Shown piece after piece: positions 1 through 9,533 of a stretch of 44,647 nucleotides of DNA. The DNA comes from Bacteroidales bacterium (GTDB lineage Bacteria > Bacteroidota > Bacteroidia > Bacteroidales > WCHB1-69), in contig JAIKYR010000038.1 in assembly GCA_024682995.1 (NCBI GenBank), positions 1 through 44,647 on the forward strand, read 5' to 3'. Both the position numbers and the translations under genes were made by a program. Within the stretch, counting starts at the first letter, position 1; each line of letters starts with the position of its first letter. Below the pieces are notes generated by a model, which saw only the letters and a list, made by a program, of their open reading frames with translations, had not been told where the DNA came from and searched no databases.

Positions 1-1468
1 GGAAATCGCCCTGACCACCCAGATAGTCAACCGTTTGCGTCGCTATTTTGGGGAGAAAGTCGGCGTGTACCATTCGCGCTTCAACGAATATGAAAGAGTC
101 GAGATTTGGAACCGCGTGCTGAACCAAAGTGCGGAAGAGGCTGTGGATTCCAAATACCAGCTCATTTTGGGTGCCCGTTCGGCCCTGCTCCTACCCTATC
201 AGAATTTGGGACTTATCATTGTGGATGAAGAGCACGATGCCTCCTACAAACAACAGGATCCAGCCCCGCGCTACCACGCGCGCGACAGTGCCATCCTGCT
301 GGCGGCCCTGCATCATGCCCCTACCCTTTTGGGCACGGCAACTCCTTCATTAGAAACCTATTACAACGTAGAACAACAAAAATACGGTTTGGTGCAGCTG
401 ATGCAGCGTTTTGCCCAAAGCAAACTGCCCGAAATCTGGTCGGTGAACATGATAGAAGCCCGCAAACGGAAAGAAATCCAAGGCGTGTTCTCCCAATTTC
501 TTATCGACAGAATAGGCGAAGCACTAGAGAAAAAGGAGCAAATTATCCTTTTCCAAAACCGGAGAGGCTACGCCGTTCGCATGATTTGCAACACCTGCCA
601 GACCATGCCCACCTGCCAATATTGCGATGTGACGCTCACTTACCACAAACGCACCAACCTGTTGAAATGCCACTACTGCGGGTATGCCATCCCCGTGCCG
701 CACGAGTGTCCCGCGTGCCACAGCACCGACATCTCGATGAAAGGCTTCGGCACCGAAAAGGTGGAAGAGACCTTAGCGGAAATCTTCCCCCACGCACACA
801 TCGCACGCATGGATTTGGACACCACCCGCTCCAAAAACGGTTATCAACAGATTATCAGCGACTTCGAACAACATAAAACCGACATTCTCGTAGGCACACA
901 AATGGTGACCAAGGGGCTGGACTTCGACCGCGTGAGCGTGGTGGGCATCCTGAACGCCGACGCGCTACTCTCCTTCCCCGACTTCCGCTCTTTCGAGCGG
1001 GCTTTCCAACTGTTGGCTCAAGTGAGCGGGCGCGCGGGCCGCAAGGAGGTGCCCGGCAAAGTGGTGGTACAGACCTACCAACCCGACCACCCCGCCCTGC
1101 ACTACGTGGAAACCAACGACTTTGCCGCCATGTACCGACATCAGATCACCGAACGCCGCGAGTTCCACTACCCACCCATCATCCGCCTCATCAAGGTAAC
1201 ATTGAAACACACCGACGAAGCCGTCGTGACGAAAGCCGCCGACCAGTTAGCACTTCTCCTTCGACAAGCATTCCCCAAACGGGTGCTTGGCCCAGAATCC
1301 CCATTGGTTTCCAGGATACAATTATATTATCTAAAAGAATTTTGGATAAAACTGCCTAAAGACCAGACCCTGGTCCAGCAGAAAAAAATGTTGCAAAAAA
1401 TCCTAGACGACTTCCACCATCAATCGAACTTCCGTTCCGTGCGCATCGTGGTCAATGTGGACGCCTAA
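1..1468 (+). CDS. priA: Primosomal protein N' (replication restart helicase PriA), 5' end cut by the window
   Basis: PriA is the 3'-to-5' superfamily 2 helicase that reloads the replisome at stalled forks. The reading frame is open from base 2, so the gene begins before the window; the N-terminal DNA-binding domain and Walker A motif are missing. Visible are the DEEH Walker B box (about 224-235), the zinc-binding cysteine cluster between the helicase lobes (pairs such as CNTC, CQYC, CHYC, CPAC; about 586-730), and helicase motifs V and VI (GTQMVTKGLDF and QVSGRAGR). The C-terminal domain follows to a TAA at 1468. It converges with the next gene, with 9 bp between stop codons. The plus strand carries more C than G over much of this gene although it is the coding strand. 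Identification is secure; only the start is unknown. Confidence 0.96.
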   Translation, partial: EIALTTQIVNRLRRYFGEKVGVYHSRFNEYERVEIWNRVLNQSAEEAVDSKYQLILGARSALLLPYQNLGLIIVDEEHDASYKQQDPAPRYHARDSAILLAALHHAPTLLGTATPSLETYYNVEQQKYGLVQLMQRFAQSKLPEIWSVNMIEARKRKEIQGVFSQFLIDRIGEALEKKEQIILFQNRRGYAVRMICNTCQTMPTCQYCDVTLTYHKRTNLLKCHYCGYAIPVPHECPACHSTDISMKGFGTEKVEETLAEIFPHAHIARMDLDTTRSKNGYQQIISDFEQHKTDILVGTQMVTKGLDFDRVSVVGILNADALLSFPDFRSFERAFQLLAQVSGRAGRKEVPGKVVVQTYQPDHPALHYVETNDFAAMYRHQITERREFHYPPIIRLIKVTLKHTDEAVVTKAADQLALLLRQAFPKRVLGPESPLVSRIQLYYLKEFWIKLPKDQTLVQQKKMLQKILDDFHHQSNFRSVRIVVNVDA

Positions 1469-1477
1469 TGCCGGATA

Positions 1478-2599
1478 TCAATAACCCGCGGAATGGATTT
1501 CGTTGTCCCGCACTTCTAAAAACTGAACATTCACATTCTCATACCCACCATTCGGCACCTTGTCAAAGCTCAACCTGTAAGCGATGGGTTCAATTTTCAC
1601 CAAGTCCAAATCCTTGTCGTTGAGCAGCCATTCCACGAAAAAGCGCGTCACATCATAGCCCTGAAAAGCAAAATTCTCCAATGTGGGCGGTGTTTTGAAC
1701 CGTTCCGTGTAGTTGTGCACAAACACCTGCGTCTGCTCATTGCTGTTATCCACGTAATAATCGGAAAAGAAATGCACATTCAACGTGGAAAAATACTCCA
1801 CCTCAACGGTGTTGGACTTCAACATGGATTCCGGCATGATGAACAACAGATCATCAGGTTTCACCCCATATACTAATTCCCTTGATAACATCATGTTCGG
1901 GGCTGTCTCCTCCTGCAACGACAACACAATGTTTTTTTGGCCTGGAATCAGTTCTTTTACTAAAGTTTTAGAAGACGGAATGCACTTGTATGGTATCTTT
2001 TTCTCCTTGAAATAATTCGTGTAAATCTCCACGTTACGGCTCCGCAGGTTAGAGTCCGCATACAGGATAATCTGATGTTTCGGGAACTGGTCGGCAATGA
2101 ACGTGAGGGTGGCGGGTCGCGCCTCCATAGAGGGTATCAGCTTATAAACATATTCGTTGCTGGCCACGAAATCCGTTCTGTTGGTAAAGGGGTTCACAAT
2201 GGGAATGCCATACTCCTTCGCATAACGGGCAGCTATGGCAAACGGCCGACTGAAAAATGGCCCGATGATCAGATCCACCTGACTCATCAGCTCGCGATCC
2301 TCAAGCAGGGCCCGCAGTTTTAACTCATTGTCCGACACGTCCCGTACAATAACCTTCAAATTCGTGTTTTTCTGGTTGTATTCTTCCAAGGCTACCTGCG
2401 CACCAGCCCAGAAACCCATCAGCTGGAAGGATTTCACGGCAGCAAGATCCTCATACTCTCGAATAGACGCAACCTGCTGGCTGTTATAGCTTTGTGAATA
2501 AAACGGGATTAAAAATAGGATAGTCTTCTCCTTGGCTCCGACGGAATACGGAAGCAGAACCAACAGAATTAAAATGAGGAAAAAGATATGTTTTTTCAT
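1478..2599 (-). CDS. Secreted periplasmic-binding-protein type 1 fold protein (LivJ/LpoA-like), last gene of the PBP2-RodA operon
   Basis: A 373-residue protein with a cleavable signal peptide (residues 1 to about 22, no lipobox cysteine), so probably soluble in the periplasm. The rest resembles the type 1 periplasmic binding fold of branched-chain amino acid receptors: a GxxxGAQVALEEYN segment near residue 65, DLIIGPFFS near 108, and GIPIVNPF near 130. No permease or ATPase gene is nearby. It lies 6 bp downstream of rodA in the same operon. The same fold occurs in LpoA/LppC, the outer-membrane activator of a penicillin-binding protein, so a role in wall synthesis is a reasonable inference from context but is not shown by sequence. 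Related Bacteroidota proteins may carry LysM repeats; none is visible here. Confidence 0.75.
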   Translation of the reverse strand: MKKHIFFLILILLVLLPYSVGAKEKTILFLIPFYSQSYNSQQVASIREYEDLAAVKSFQLMGFWAGAQVALEEYNQKNTNLKVIVRDVSDNELKLRALLEDRELMSQVDLIIGPFFSRPFAIAARYAKEYGIPIVNPFTNRTDFVASNEYVYKLIPSMEARPATLTFIADQFPKHQIILYADSNLRSRNVEIYTNYFKEKKIPYKCIPSSKTLVKELIPGQKNIVLSLQEETAPNMMLSRELVYGVKPDDLLFIMPESMLKSNTVEVEYFSTLNVHFFSDYYVDNSNEQTQVFVHNYTERFKTPPTLENFAFQGYDVTRFFVEWLLNDKDLDLVKIEPIAYRLSFDKVPNGGYENVNVQFLEVRDNEIHSAGY

Positions 2600-2605
2600 T
2601 TTTAA

Positions 2606-3859
2606 CTAATTATCATTCAATTTAATAAAAATAAACAGCATCGTGGTGAACGCCCATAGCGACGATCCTCCGTAACTGATAAACGGCAACGGTATTCCGA
2701 TGATGGGCACTAACCCTATTGTCATTCCTATATTGATGAAAAAGTGCACCGATATGATACCTGCAATGCCGTATCCGTAATAGCGCACAAAGGGCACTCG
2801 CTGTTTTTCCGATAGTGATAATATCCTGTAAATCAGGGCAAGATAGAGATAAAAAACGACCAGCGTGCCCATAAAGCCCCACTCCTCCCCTATCGCACAG
2901 AAGATGAAGTCGGTGCTCTGTTCGGGCACAAATTTCAATTTGGTCTGTGTGCCTTTCAAGTAGCCCTTGCCGAACATTCCACCCGAGCCAATGGCAATTT
3001 TGGACTGGTTGAGATTGAAATCCGCACCTTTAGGATCTGAGGTTTTTCCGAAAATGGTATCAATACGCTCTTTCTGGTGTGGCTCCAACACATTTTGATA
3101 CAATAAATTAACGGAAAAAACAAAGGCAATGCTAACGATAAAGAGAATCACATCGCGACGGGCTTTCTTCTTCTGGGTTCTATCTTTTATGAACATAAAG
3201 ATAAACACGGCAGTGAGCAGTGCTACGGCATAAGTTTCATTGAATTTCAACGTGAACACCGCCAAAAATCCAGCTATCAGGAAAAGAATCAGCAGGCCAG
3301 CACTCAAACCCTCACGGAAAAAGAGAATGATGAACGACGCGAATACCAACGCCGACCCCGCATCATGCTGCAACATGACGATAAGTACTGGCACTCCGAT
3401 GATGCCCAATGCCGCCAGCCACGTATATTTTTTCTCCTGGCTGGTCTTGCCCTCATTGAAGAACTTGGCCAACGCCAATGCCGTGGCCACCTTCATAAAC
3501 TCGGTGGGCTGGATGCTGAAGCTGCCAATTTTGATCCATGCCTTGGCACCGGAAATCTCTGTACCTATGACCAATACCAAGGCCATCAATAACAAGCATA
3601 TTATATAGAAATGATATGCATAATGCTGTATCAATTTACTATCTATCAATAAAATAACAATAGCAATAAGCAACGATGAACCAATCCAGATCAACTGTTT
3701 CCCGTAATTGCGGGTGAAGTCGAAGATGGCATTTGACCCGTCCGGAACGTAGCAGGTGGAATAGATGGTGAACCAGCCTATCACCACTAATGCGAAATAG
3801 TAGATGATGAGCCGCACATCAAATCCTTTGCTATTCTTTCTTTCGAGGCTTGCGTTCAT
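2606..3859 (-). CDS. rodA: Rod-shape determining SEDS peptidoglycan polymerase RodA
   Basis: RodA polymerises glycan strands from lipid II in the inner membrane and works with its partner transpeptidase PBP2 during cell elongation. The 417-residue protein is strongly hydrophobic, with about ten membrane segments. It shows the SEDS family C-terminal signature IPLPFISYGGSS near residue 395, and the large periplasmic loop before it contains ...GSGGMFGKGYLKGTQTKLKF in the place where FtsW/RodA proteins have a conserved GxG-rich stretch. It starts 6 bp after the PBP2 stop codon, the classic mrdA-rodA pair, and is followed after 6 bp by a binding-fold protein. The pairing with PBP2 favours RodA over FtsW. 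Confidence 0.93.
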   Translation of the reverse strand: MNASLERKNSKGFDVRLIIYYFALVVIGWFTIYSTCYVPDGSNAIFDFTRNYGKQLIWIGSSLLIAIVILLIDSKLIQHYAYHFYIICLLLMALVLVIGTEISGAKAWIKIGSFSIQPTEFMKVATALALAKFFNEGKTSQEKKYTWLAALGIIGVPVLIVMLQHDAGSALVFASFIILFFREGLSAGLLILFLIAGFLAVFTLKFNETYAVALLTAVFIFMFIKDRTQKKKARRDVILFIVSIAFVFSVNLLYQNVLEPHQKERIDTIFGKTSDPKGADFNLNQSKIAIGSGGMFGKGYLKGTQTKLKFVPEQSTDFIFCAIGEEWGFMGTLVVFYLYLALIYRILSLSEKQRVPFVRYYGYGIAGIISVHFFINIGMTIGLVPIIGIPLPFISYGGSSLWAFTTMLFIFIKLNDN

Positions 3860-3865
3860 TATTAT

Positions 3866-5665
3866 TTATCTAAAAGAGAGTTCTTTCATTCGTTTTTCCA
3901 AATCCGTCCGTTTCACTTCGCCGTTGAGGTACATTTCCGCCATCAGGCTGGCGATAGGACAAGCCACGGATGCGCCGAAGCCGCCGTTTTCCACCAAGCA
4001 GAAGATAACAATCTCCGGATCGTCGGCGGGTGCGATGAGGGCGAACACGGAATGGTCGGCGCCGTGCGGGTTCTGCGCCGTGCCCGTCTTGCCCGCCACC
4101 TCTATGCCGTCAATCTTCGCTCCCCTACCCGTGCCGGCGGTCACCACCATCTTCATGCCCTGCAATACCGTCTCAAAATGCTGCGGCTCTATTTTGGAGT
4201 AGATCTTCTCGCTGTAAAGGGTACACAGGCTGTCGCGCTTGCCGATGGCGCGTACCACATGCGGACGGATGTAGTATCCCTTGTTGGCAATCACCGCCAA
4301 CATATTGGCCATCTGCAACGGTGTGACGGCCGCCTCACCCTGTCCTATTCCCATGGAAACCACCGTGTTACCATTCCAGCTGTTGTTGTATTTCTTGTCG
4401 AAATAGGCTGCTGTGGGGATGCTACCTTTCAACTCGTAGGGCAAGTCCGTTTCATATTTCTTGGCAAAACCCATCGACATCATGTAATCCAGCCATGCGG
4501 TGTAGGCTTCGTCTATGTTTTTGTATTTCTTTCTGTTAGACAAGATGTTATAATATGCTCTACAGAAAAAAGTATTGCACGAGCGTTGGATGGCGGAATA
4601 TATGTTAAGGCCACCGCAATTGTGGCAATGCACCACGTGACTGCCAATATGGTAACCACCGCCAGAACAGGAATATACCGTGGAAGGCGAGATAATGCCG
4701 TCCTGAAGGGCTATCAGTCCGTTGGCCAATTTGAAGGTGGAGCCCGGCGGGTAGCTGGCCATCAGCGCACGGTTGAAAAGCGGCTTCTTGGGGTCGTTGA
4801 GCAGTTCGCCGTAATTCTTGGGACGGGCGGTACCTACCAACAAATTGGGATCGTAACTGGGTGAAGATATGATACATAGAATCTCTCCTGTCTTCGGCTC
4901 TATAGCCACAATACTGCCCCGCTTGTTTTTCATCAGCTCTTCGCCATAGCGTTGCAGCCGCAGGTCCAAGGTGCTCCAGATGGAAGTACCCGGCACCGAG
5001 CACACATCCTCCGAGCCGTTGTCGTAGCTTCCTACTTCGCGGTTATGTACATCCACCAGCACCACACGCTTGCCCTTCTCGCCCCGCAACACGGATTCGT
5101 ATGCCTTCTCAATGCCGCTCTTTCCGATGTAGTCGCCAATTTGGTAATAGGCATCGTTTTCCATGTCCTCCTCGTTCACCTCACTGACATAGCCCAAGAT
5201 ATGGGCGGCAATGGGATGCGGGTAGGAGCGCAACGTTCGGTTTTGCACGAAAAAGCCGGGAAATTCGTACATTTTTTCTTGCAAATAGCCGTAATCCTCC
5301 TTGGAAATCTGTTGTTCAAACAAAGACGGAAGGATTTTGGAGTATTTCGTCGCCTTTTCGATTTTCTTCTCCACCTGCTCTTTGGTGAGGTCCAAGACGC
5401 GACACAATTCGGAGGTATCGAAGGCACGCAACTCGTTCGGCACCACCATCAGGTCGTAGGCGGCATCGTTATAGACCAGCAAAGAGTCGTTACGGTCGTA
5501 GATGAGGCCGCGCGCGGGGTGTTCTGTGATGTAACGCTTCGCATTCTGGTCGGCCTGCGCGGTGTATTTCTTATTCACCACCTGCAAAGAAAACAGCTTT
5601 ACTATATACACCACGGCCAGTAGCCCCAATGCAAAAAGAACAATATAGTAACGCCGTTTTTCCAT
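3866..5665 (-). CDS. mrdA: Penicillin-binding protein 2 (elongasome D,D-transpeptidase)
   Basis: A 599-residue class B penicillin-binding protein that cross-links peptidoglycan during elongation. One N-terminal membrane anchor (about residues 7-28) is followed by the PBP dimer domain with an RGLIYDRN box (52-59), then the transpeptidase domain with all three catalytic motifs: STFK (Ser309, Lys312), SCN (362-364) and KTGT (526-529). A cysteine/histidine-rich stretch at about 333-350 sits just before the SxN motif. The gene lies 4 bp downstream of a prenyl synthase gene and 6 bp upstream of rodA. The mreBCD genes that often precede this pair are absent from the window. The start chosen places MEKRRYY directly before the membrane anchor. 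Confidence 0.95.
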   Translation of the reverse strand: MEKRRYYIVLFALGLLAVVYIVKLFSLQVVNKKYTAQADQNAKRYITEHPARGLIYDRNDSLLVYNDAAYDLMVVPNELRAFDTSELCRVLDLTKEQVEKKIEKATKYSKILPSLFEQQISKEDYGYLQEKMYEFPGFFVQNRTLRSYPHPIAAHILGYVSEVNEEDMENDAYYQIGDYIGKSGIEKAYESVLRGEKGKRVVLVDVHNREVGSYDNGSEDVCSVPGTSIWSTLDLRLQRYGEELMKNKRGSIVAIEPKTGEILCIISSPSYDPNLLVGTARPKNYGELLNDPKKPLFNRALMASYPPGSTFKLANGLIALQDGIISPSTVYSCSGGGYHIGSHVVHCHNCGGLNIYSAIQRSCNTFFCRAYYNILSNRKKYKNIDEAYTAWLDYMMSMGFAKKYETDLPYELKGSIPTAAYFDKKYNNSWNGNTVVSMGIGQGEAAVTPLQMANMLAVIANKGYYIRPHVVRAIGKRDSLCTLYSEKIYSKIEPQHFETVLQGMKMVVTAGTGRGAKIDGIEVAGKTGTAQNPHGADHSVFALIAPADDPEIVIFCLVENGGFGASVACPIASLMAEMYLNGEVKRTDLEKRMKELSFR

Positions 5666-5669
5666 AGTC

Positions 5670-6632
5670 CTATTTATCGCGGTTTATCAGTTTCATAGCT
5701 AATGTTCTCAGGTTCTCTTTCTTTTCGGGAGCCACCTGAACATTCTCCAAATCCTGCAACGCCAGCTGGCTATAGCGAACCACTTGCTCTTCCGTCTCCT
5801 GCCGCACCTGCAGCTGGTCGAAAAGGGCGCGAACCGTATTGTATTTCGATTCAAAATCCGTGGTCGGCTCGGAGAAGAGCTGCTGCAACTGCATCTTTTG
5901 TGCATCTGAGGCGTTCTCTAGCGCTTTGAGGTAAAGGTATGTTTTCTTGTTGTCCTTGATGTCGCCACCAATGGTCTTGCCAAAAACTGTCGTTTCCGCA
6001 TACACATCCAGCACGTCATCGGCCAGCTGGAAAGCGATGCCCAGATGGATGCCGAAATCATACAGCGCCTGGAGACTTTTTTCATCGGCGGACACCAGCG
6101 TGCCGCCAGCCTTCAGGCAGCCCGCGAACATCACCGCCGTTTTCAGACGAATCATGTTAATGTACTCATCTATCGTTACATCCTGACGCGTCTCAAAATC
6201 AAGGTCGTACTGCTGGCCCTCGCAAATCTCTAATGAGGTGCAGGCGAAGATGTCGGCGATTTTGACGATGATATTCGGGTCACAATCCAGTTTCAATAAC
6301 TGCTGCAGTGCCATGATGGCCAGCGCATCACCCGACAGAATAGCGATGTTGCTGTTCCATTTTTTGTAAACGGTCTCCTTGCCGCGGCGCAATGGAGCCA
6401 TATCCATAATGTCGTCGTGAATCAATGTAAAATTGTGGAGCATCTCAAACGCCATCGCCACCAATTGGGCCTGCTTAGGGTCTCCGTCAAACATATCCAC
6501 AACAAAATGAACCAGTTGCGGCCTCAATCGCTTGCCCGGCTGCATTAAAATGTACGAGATGGGCTGATATAGATTGTCTGGCTTCCGGCCTTGTAAAATG
6601 CCGTCAAATTCTTCTTCTAATGATTTCAACAT
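5670..6632 (-). CDS. Polyprenyl (trans-isoprenyl) diphosphate synthase
   Basis: Condenses isopentenyl diphosphate onto an allylic diphosphate to build an all-trans polyprenyl chain, for example for menaquinone. The 320-residue protein has the family's substrate-binding GKRLRP (33-38), the first aspartate-rich motif DDIMD (73-77) and the second, DDVLD (205-209). Product length cannot be read from sequence with confidence; geranylgeranyl, heptaprenyl or octaprenyl are all possible. It is the first gene of the operon with mrdA, rodA and the binding-fold protein, driven by a TAnnTTTG element at 6652-6659. Joining isoprenoid and wall synthesis genes is notable, though undecaprenyl carrier lipid itself is made by a cis-prenyltransferase (UppS), which this is not. 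Confidence 0.9.
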   Translation of the reverse strand: MLKSLEEEFDGILQGRKPDNLYQPISYILMQPGKRLRPQLVHFVVDMFDGDPKQAQLVAMAFEMLHNFTLIHDDIMDMAPLRRGKETVYKKWNSNIAILSGDALAIMALQQLLKLDCDPNIIVKIADIFACTSLEICEGQQYDLDFETRQDVTIDEYINMIRLKTAVMFAGCLKAGGTLVSADEKSLQALYDFGIHLGIAFQLADDVLDVYAETTVFGKTIGGDIKDNKKTYLYLKALENASDAQKMQLQQLFSEPTTDFESKYNTVRALFDQLQVRQETEEQVVRYSQLALQDLENVQVAPEKKENLRTLAMKLINRDK

Positions 6633-6651
6633 AATAGTGATTTAAAGAGTG

Positions 6652-6659
6652 CAAAAGTA
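6652..6659 (-). promoter_or_regulatory. -7 promoter element (TACTTTTG) of the prenyl synthase-PBP2-RodA operon
   Basis: Read on the minus strand this is TACTTTTG, matching the Bacteroidota consensus TAnnTTTG. It lies 20 bp upstream of the ATG at 6632, and the four genes downstream are spaced by 4-6 bp, so it probably drives all of them. Confidence 0.6.
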
Positions 6660-6676
6660 CAAAAAAAGCATTATGG

Positions 6677-7657
6677 CTATCTCAACGTGTCACCTATCTT
6701 TAAAAACGGATTATCAACATGTTGGAACAAAATGCGGTATTTCTGTCCGGGCGTGACGGGCATGTCCAGCTGGTAGGTTTTGCCCGCGGCAACTGTCAGT
6801 TTGCTGTTTCTTATCCAAGGGTTAAGATTCCTTAATTCCCTGTATGTCACATTCTGCTCCAAGGCAAACTTCTGCAAGTCAGGAATGGTAGCTGTGACCG
6901 TATATGTCTGGCACGGAACGGGTTGGTACATTTCAGCGGGACAGATTTCCACCCCATACAAAGCCGGATTTTCGAACATCAACTTGAACGACAATATGCG
7001 GTACACATAGCGGGAGGTCTCGCTGTTGAGCCACAAATCCCAGTAATTGTGACAGTTCTGATCGTTGATGGCCTTCTGCAGACCACCCTCTCCCCTATTG
7101 TATGCGGCGGCAGCCAATGTCCAAGATCCGAATTCATTTTTGCATTTTTTAAGATATTTGCAGGCCGCCCGTGTAGCCTTTTCCAAATGGCAACGCTCGT
7201 CCACGTCGGTGGAGATTTCCAATCCGTAAAGCTTGGCGGTACCCGGAATAAACTGCCAATAGCCGCCCGCACTCGCTGGTGAGGTCACGTTCTCCAACCC
7301 GCTCTCTGCCACACACAAATATTTGAAGTCCTCGGGAACACCCTCCTCTTTCAAGATGCGTTCCACTGTGGGAAATATCCGCGCCGAAAGCTTGAAGATT
7401 CGGAGTGTCTTGGAATGCTGATAGCAGTTGATTATCAGCTCTCTGTCCAACGCCTCACGCACCCAATACACCTCCATCGGCACCTCCTCGCCCGCAAAGC
7501 TGAGCTTGTCGGGGATGTGCGGCGAGGTGAGCTTGTTGGCATAATAGTTGGGTGCCGACTGCTTTTCGCACATTTTCTGCGAAATGGCATATGTTATCGC
7601 TCCAAATAGAAGCAGCGATAAAAGCGTAATGACAATGACAGCTGTTTTCTTCTGCAT
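6677..7657 (-). CDS. MltD-like membrane-bound lytic murein transglycosylase (SLT + LysM)
   Basis: A 326-residue enzyme expected to cleave the glycan backbone of peptidoglycan in the periplasm with formation of anhydromuramic ends. It has an N-terminal signal or anchor (residues 7-25), then a Slt domain with the catalytic glutamate in the AES box (Glu118), the GYWQFIPGTA box (about 132-141) and AAAAYNRGEGGL (about 183-194). A C-terminal LysM-like peptidoglycan-binding repeat spans about 240-305. It lies just upstream of the wall-synthesis operon on the same strand but has a 44-bp gap containing that operon's promoter, so it is probably transcribed separately. I see no TAnnTTTG element directly before its start. 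Confidence 0.88.
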   Translation of the reverse strand: MQKKTAVIVITLLSLLLFGAITYAISQKMCEKQSAPNYYANKLTSPHIPDKLSFAGEEVPMEVYWVREALDRELIINCYQHSKTLRIFKLSARIFPTVERILKEEGVPEDFKYLCVAESGLENVTSPASAGGYWQFIPGTAKLYGLEISTDVDERCHLEKATRAACKYLKKCKNEFGSWTLAAAAYNRGEGGLQKAINDQNCHNYWDLWLNSETSRYVYRILSFKLMFENPALYGVEICPAEMYQPVPCQTYTVTATIPDLQKFALEQNVTYRELRNLNPWIRNSKLTVAAGKTYQLDMPVTPGQKYRILFQHVDNPFLKIGDTLR

Positions 7658-7693
7658 TTCTTTATAATGTTTTTGGTTTTTTTCGGTTTTACA

Positions 7694-7730
7694 AAAGAGA
7701 GACTGCCAATATAAACGACAGTCTCTCTTT
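7694..7730 (-). terminator. Hairpin terminator after the MFS gene
   Basis: A 12-bp perfect stem (AAAGAGAGACTG and its complement) with a 13-base loop lies between the MFS stop codon and the transglycosylase start. The U tract on the minus-strand side is short, so termination may be partial. Confidence 0.65.
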
Positions 7731-7768
7731 GAGTTGCGGGTTTTTCTTCCGCTATGGATGATAGGTTT

Positions 7769-9433
7769 TTAGGCCTGTTCTGTCTCAGCCACAATGTTCG
7801 GTTTTTCCAAACCGAGATTCTGTTTCTTATCGACAGCCTTCAAGATGATACCGAGAATAAGGGCAGCGACGCCTAAGCAAGCCAGCATCACCAACGGCCA
7901 GGTGTAGTTGTACGAGGTGGCTGCGGTTTCAGCATCGATAAGGCCAGCATTCATCTGGTCAATGACATCCTGGTTGGTCTTGTCCAGAACCTTGCCAATC
8001 AGCAGCGGGAAGAGCCACAGACCGATGTTCTGAATCCAGAAGATAAGGGCGTAAGCGGAACCGATGATCTTCTCGTCAACCAGTTTCGGCACGCTGGGCC
8101 ACAAAGCGGCGGGCACCAACGAGAACGAAGCGCCGAGCACCAGAATCGTGATGTAAGCCACAACAACACCGCCCACTTCGCTGCCTTTGAATTGCGGCAG
8201 AATGAAAGCAAATGTCAAGTGACAGAGAATCAGAAGCAAAGAACCAATCATCAACATGGAAGCGGCTTTGCCCTTGTGATCAACATAGTTACCCAAAATC
8301 GGCGTGATGGCCACGGCCAGCAACGGGAACACGGCGAAAATGGTCTCGGCCGTGCCGCGCATAAAGCCCATATAACAGTAAATCACCAAGGCGATGACGG
8401 CGAGGGCCATAAGCAGTATCTTGGCGTTTTTGTTCTTGGAAAAGTTGCTTGTGAAGGAACAAACGGCTACCACTAACATAACCAGATATTGGATGATGGT
8501 CACACTGCTGCCAGCCCAGAAACCTTCGCCCGGATTGAGGGTCAGGTTGCACTGCAGCATGTTGACAGCATATTTCTGGAACGGGAAGATGGCACTATAG
8601 TAAAGCACGCAAAGGAGAGCCACCAACCAGAAACCACCGGAAGAGAGAATCTTGCCAATGTCGGACACTTTGAAAGGATCGTCTTTTTCCTCCGCTTCAC
8701 CCGTTTGGGCATCCAGTTTTTTATCCATAAAGAAATAAACGATGAACATCATCAAAGCAATGCAGAGCAGCACTACGCCGAAGGCCACAGAACGGGAAAC
8801 TTCGATTTCGCCGCCCAACTTGGCGAAGAATGGTGAGAAAATCATACAAGTGGCCACGCCCAGACGAGCTAAAGCCATCTCTGAACCCATGGCCAAGGCC
8901 GTCTCACGACCTTTGAACCATTTCACAATACCACGGGAAACGGTGATACCGGCCATTTCAACGCCACAACCGAAGATCATGAAACCCACGGCTGCAACCT
9001 TGGCGGATGCGGGCATTCCCTCATAGAAAGGCGCTACGCCCAATTCCTGAAATCCTGGAATATAGTTCAAATGATTGGTGAACCATGTTTCTAATCCACT
9101 GCCAATGAAAGCTTTGGAAACAGCATAATACTTGATCAAACCGCCAATGAGCATCACCGCACCGGAAAGCACCGCCGTGAAGCGTACACCCATCTTATCC
9201 AAAATGATACCGGCGAAAATGAGGAAGAACACGAAAACGTTTAAGAACGTCTCTGCTCCCTGCATCGTGCCGAAAGCCGTGGAATCCCAACCACGTGTGG
9301 ACTGCATAAGGTCCTTGATGGGGGAAAGAATGTCCATGAAAATGTAGGAACAGAACATGGCTAACGCCAACAGTAACAATGCAGTCCATCGGATGGCCGC
9401 ATTGTCTCTCAATGTTTGTAGTTTTTCAGTCAT
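7769..9433 (-). CDS. MFS (major facilitator superfamily) transporter, substrate unknown
   Basis: A 554-residue inner-membrane protein with about 12 hydrophobic segments and a long central linker (around residues 235-260, EEKDDPFK...). Such length and linker are usual for Bacteroidota MFS carriers. The cytoplasmic loop 2-3 region contains DKMGVRFTA, the place of the MFS signature G-x-x-x-D-R/K. No substrate can be assigned from sequence. The gene stands alone: its own TACCTTTG promoter lies at 9479-9486 and a 12-bp-stem hairpin follows it. Neighbours deal with cell envelope functions but share no obvious operon with it. Confidence 0.88.
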   Translation of the reverse strand: MTEKLQTLRDNAAIRWTALLLLALAMFCSYIFMDILSPIKDLMQSTRGWDSTAFGTMQGAETFLNVFVFFLIFAGIILDKMGVRFTAVLSGAVMLIGGLIKYYAVSKAFIGSGLETWFTNHLNYIPGFQELGVAPFYEGMPASAKVAAVGFMIFGCGVEMAGITVSRGIVKWFKGRETALAMGSEMALARLGVATCMIFSPFFAKLGGEIEVSRSVAFGVVLLCIALMMFIVYFFMDKKLDAQTGEAEEKDDPFKVSDIGKILSSGGFWLVALLCVLYYSAIFPFQKYAVNMLQCNLTLNPGEGFWAGSSVTIIQYLVMLVVAVCSFTSNFSKNKNAKILLMALAVIALVIYCYMGFMRGTAETIFAVFPLLAVAITPILGNYVDHKGKAASMLMIGSLLLILCHLTFAFILPQFKGSEVGGVVVAYITILVLGASFSLVPAALWPSVPKLVDEKIIGSAYALIFWIQNIGLWLFPLLIGKVLDKTNQDVIDQMNAGLIDAETAATSYNYTWPLVMLACLGVAALILGIILKAVDKKQNLGLEKPNIVAETEQA

Positions 9434-9478
9434 ATTGCTTTTATTTTAGTTAATAAATATTAATTTCAAAAGAGCCTG

Positions 9479-9486
9479 CAAAGGTA
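9479..9486 (-). promoter_or_regulatory. -7 promoter element (TACCTTTG) of the MFS gene
   Basis: The minus strand reads TACCTTTG, a match to TAnnTTTG, 46 bp upstream of the ATG at 9433. Confidence 0.6.
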
Positions 9487-9533
9487 CATAATTTTCATTT
9501 TGCATAGATTATTTGCCCCTATCTCCTCATCAT

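Noticed and set aside
4052..4864. 270-codon plus-strand reading frame antisense to PBP2
   Set aside because: Covers the PBP2 catalytic domain on the opposite strand and matches no family.
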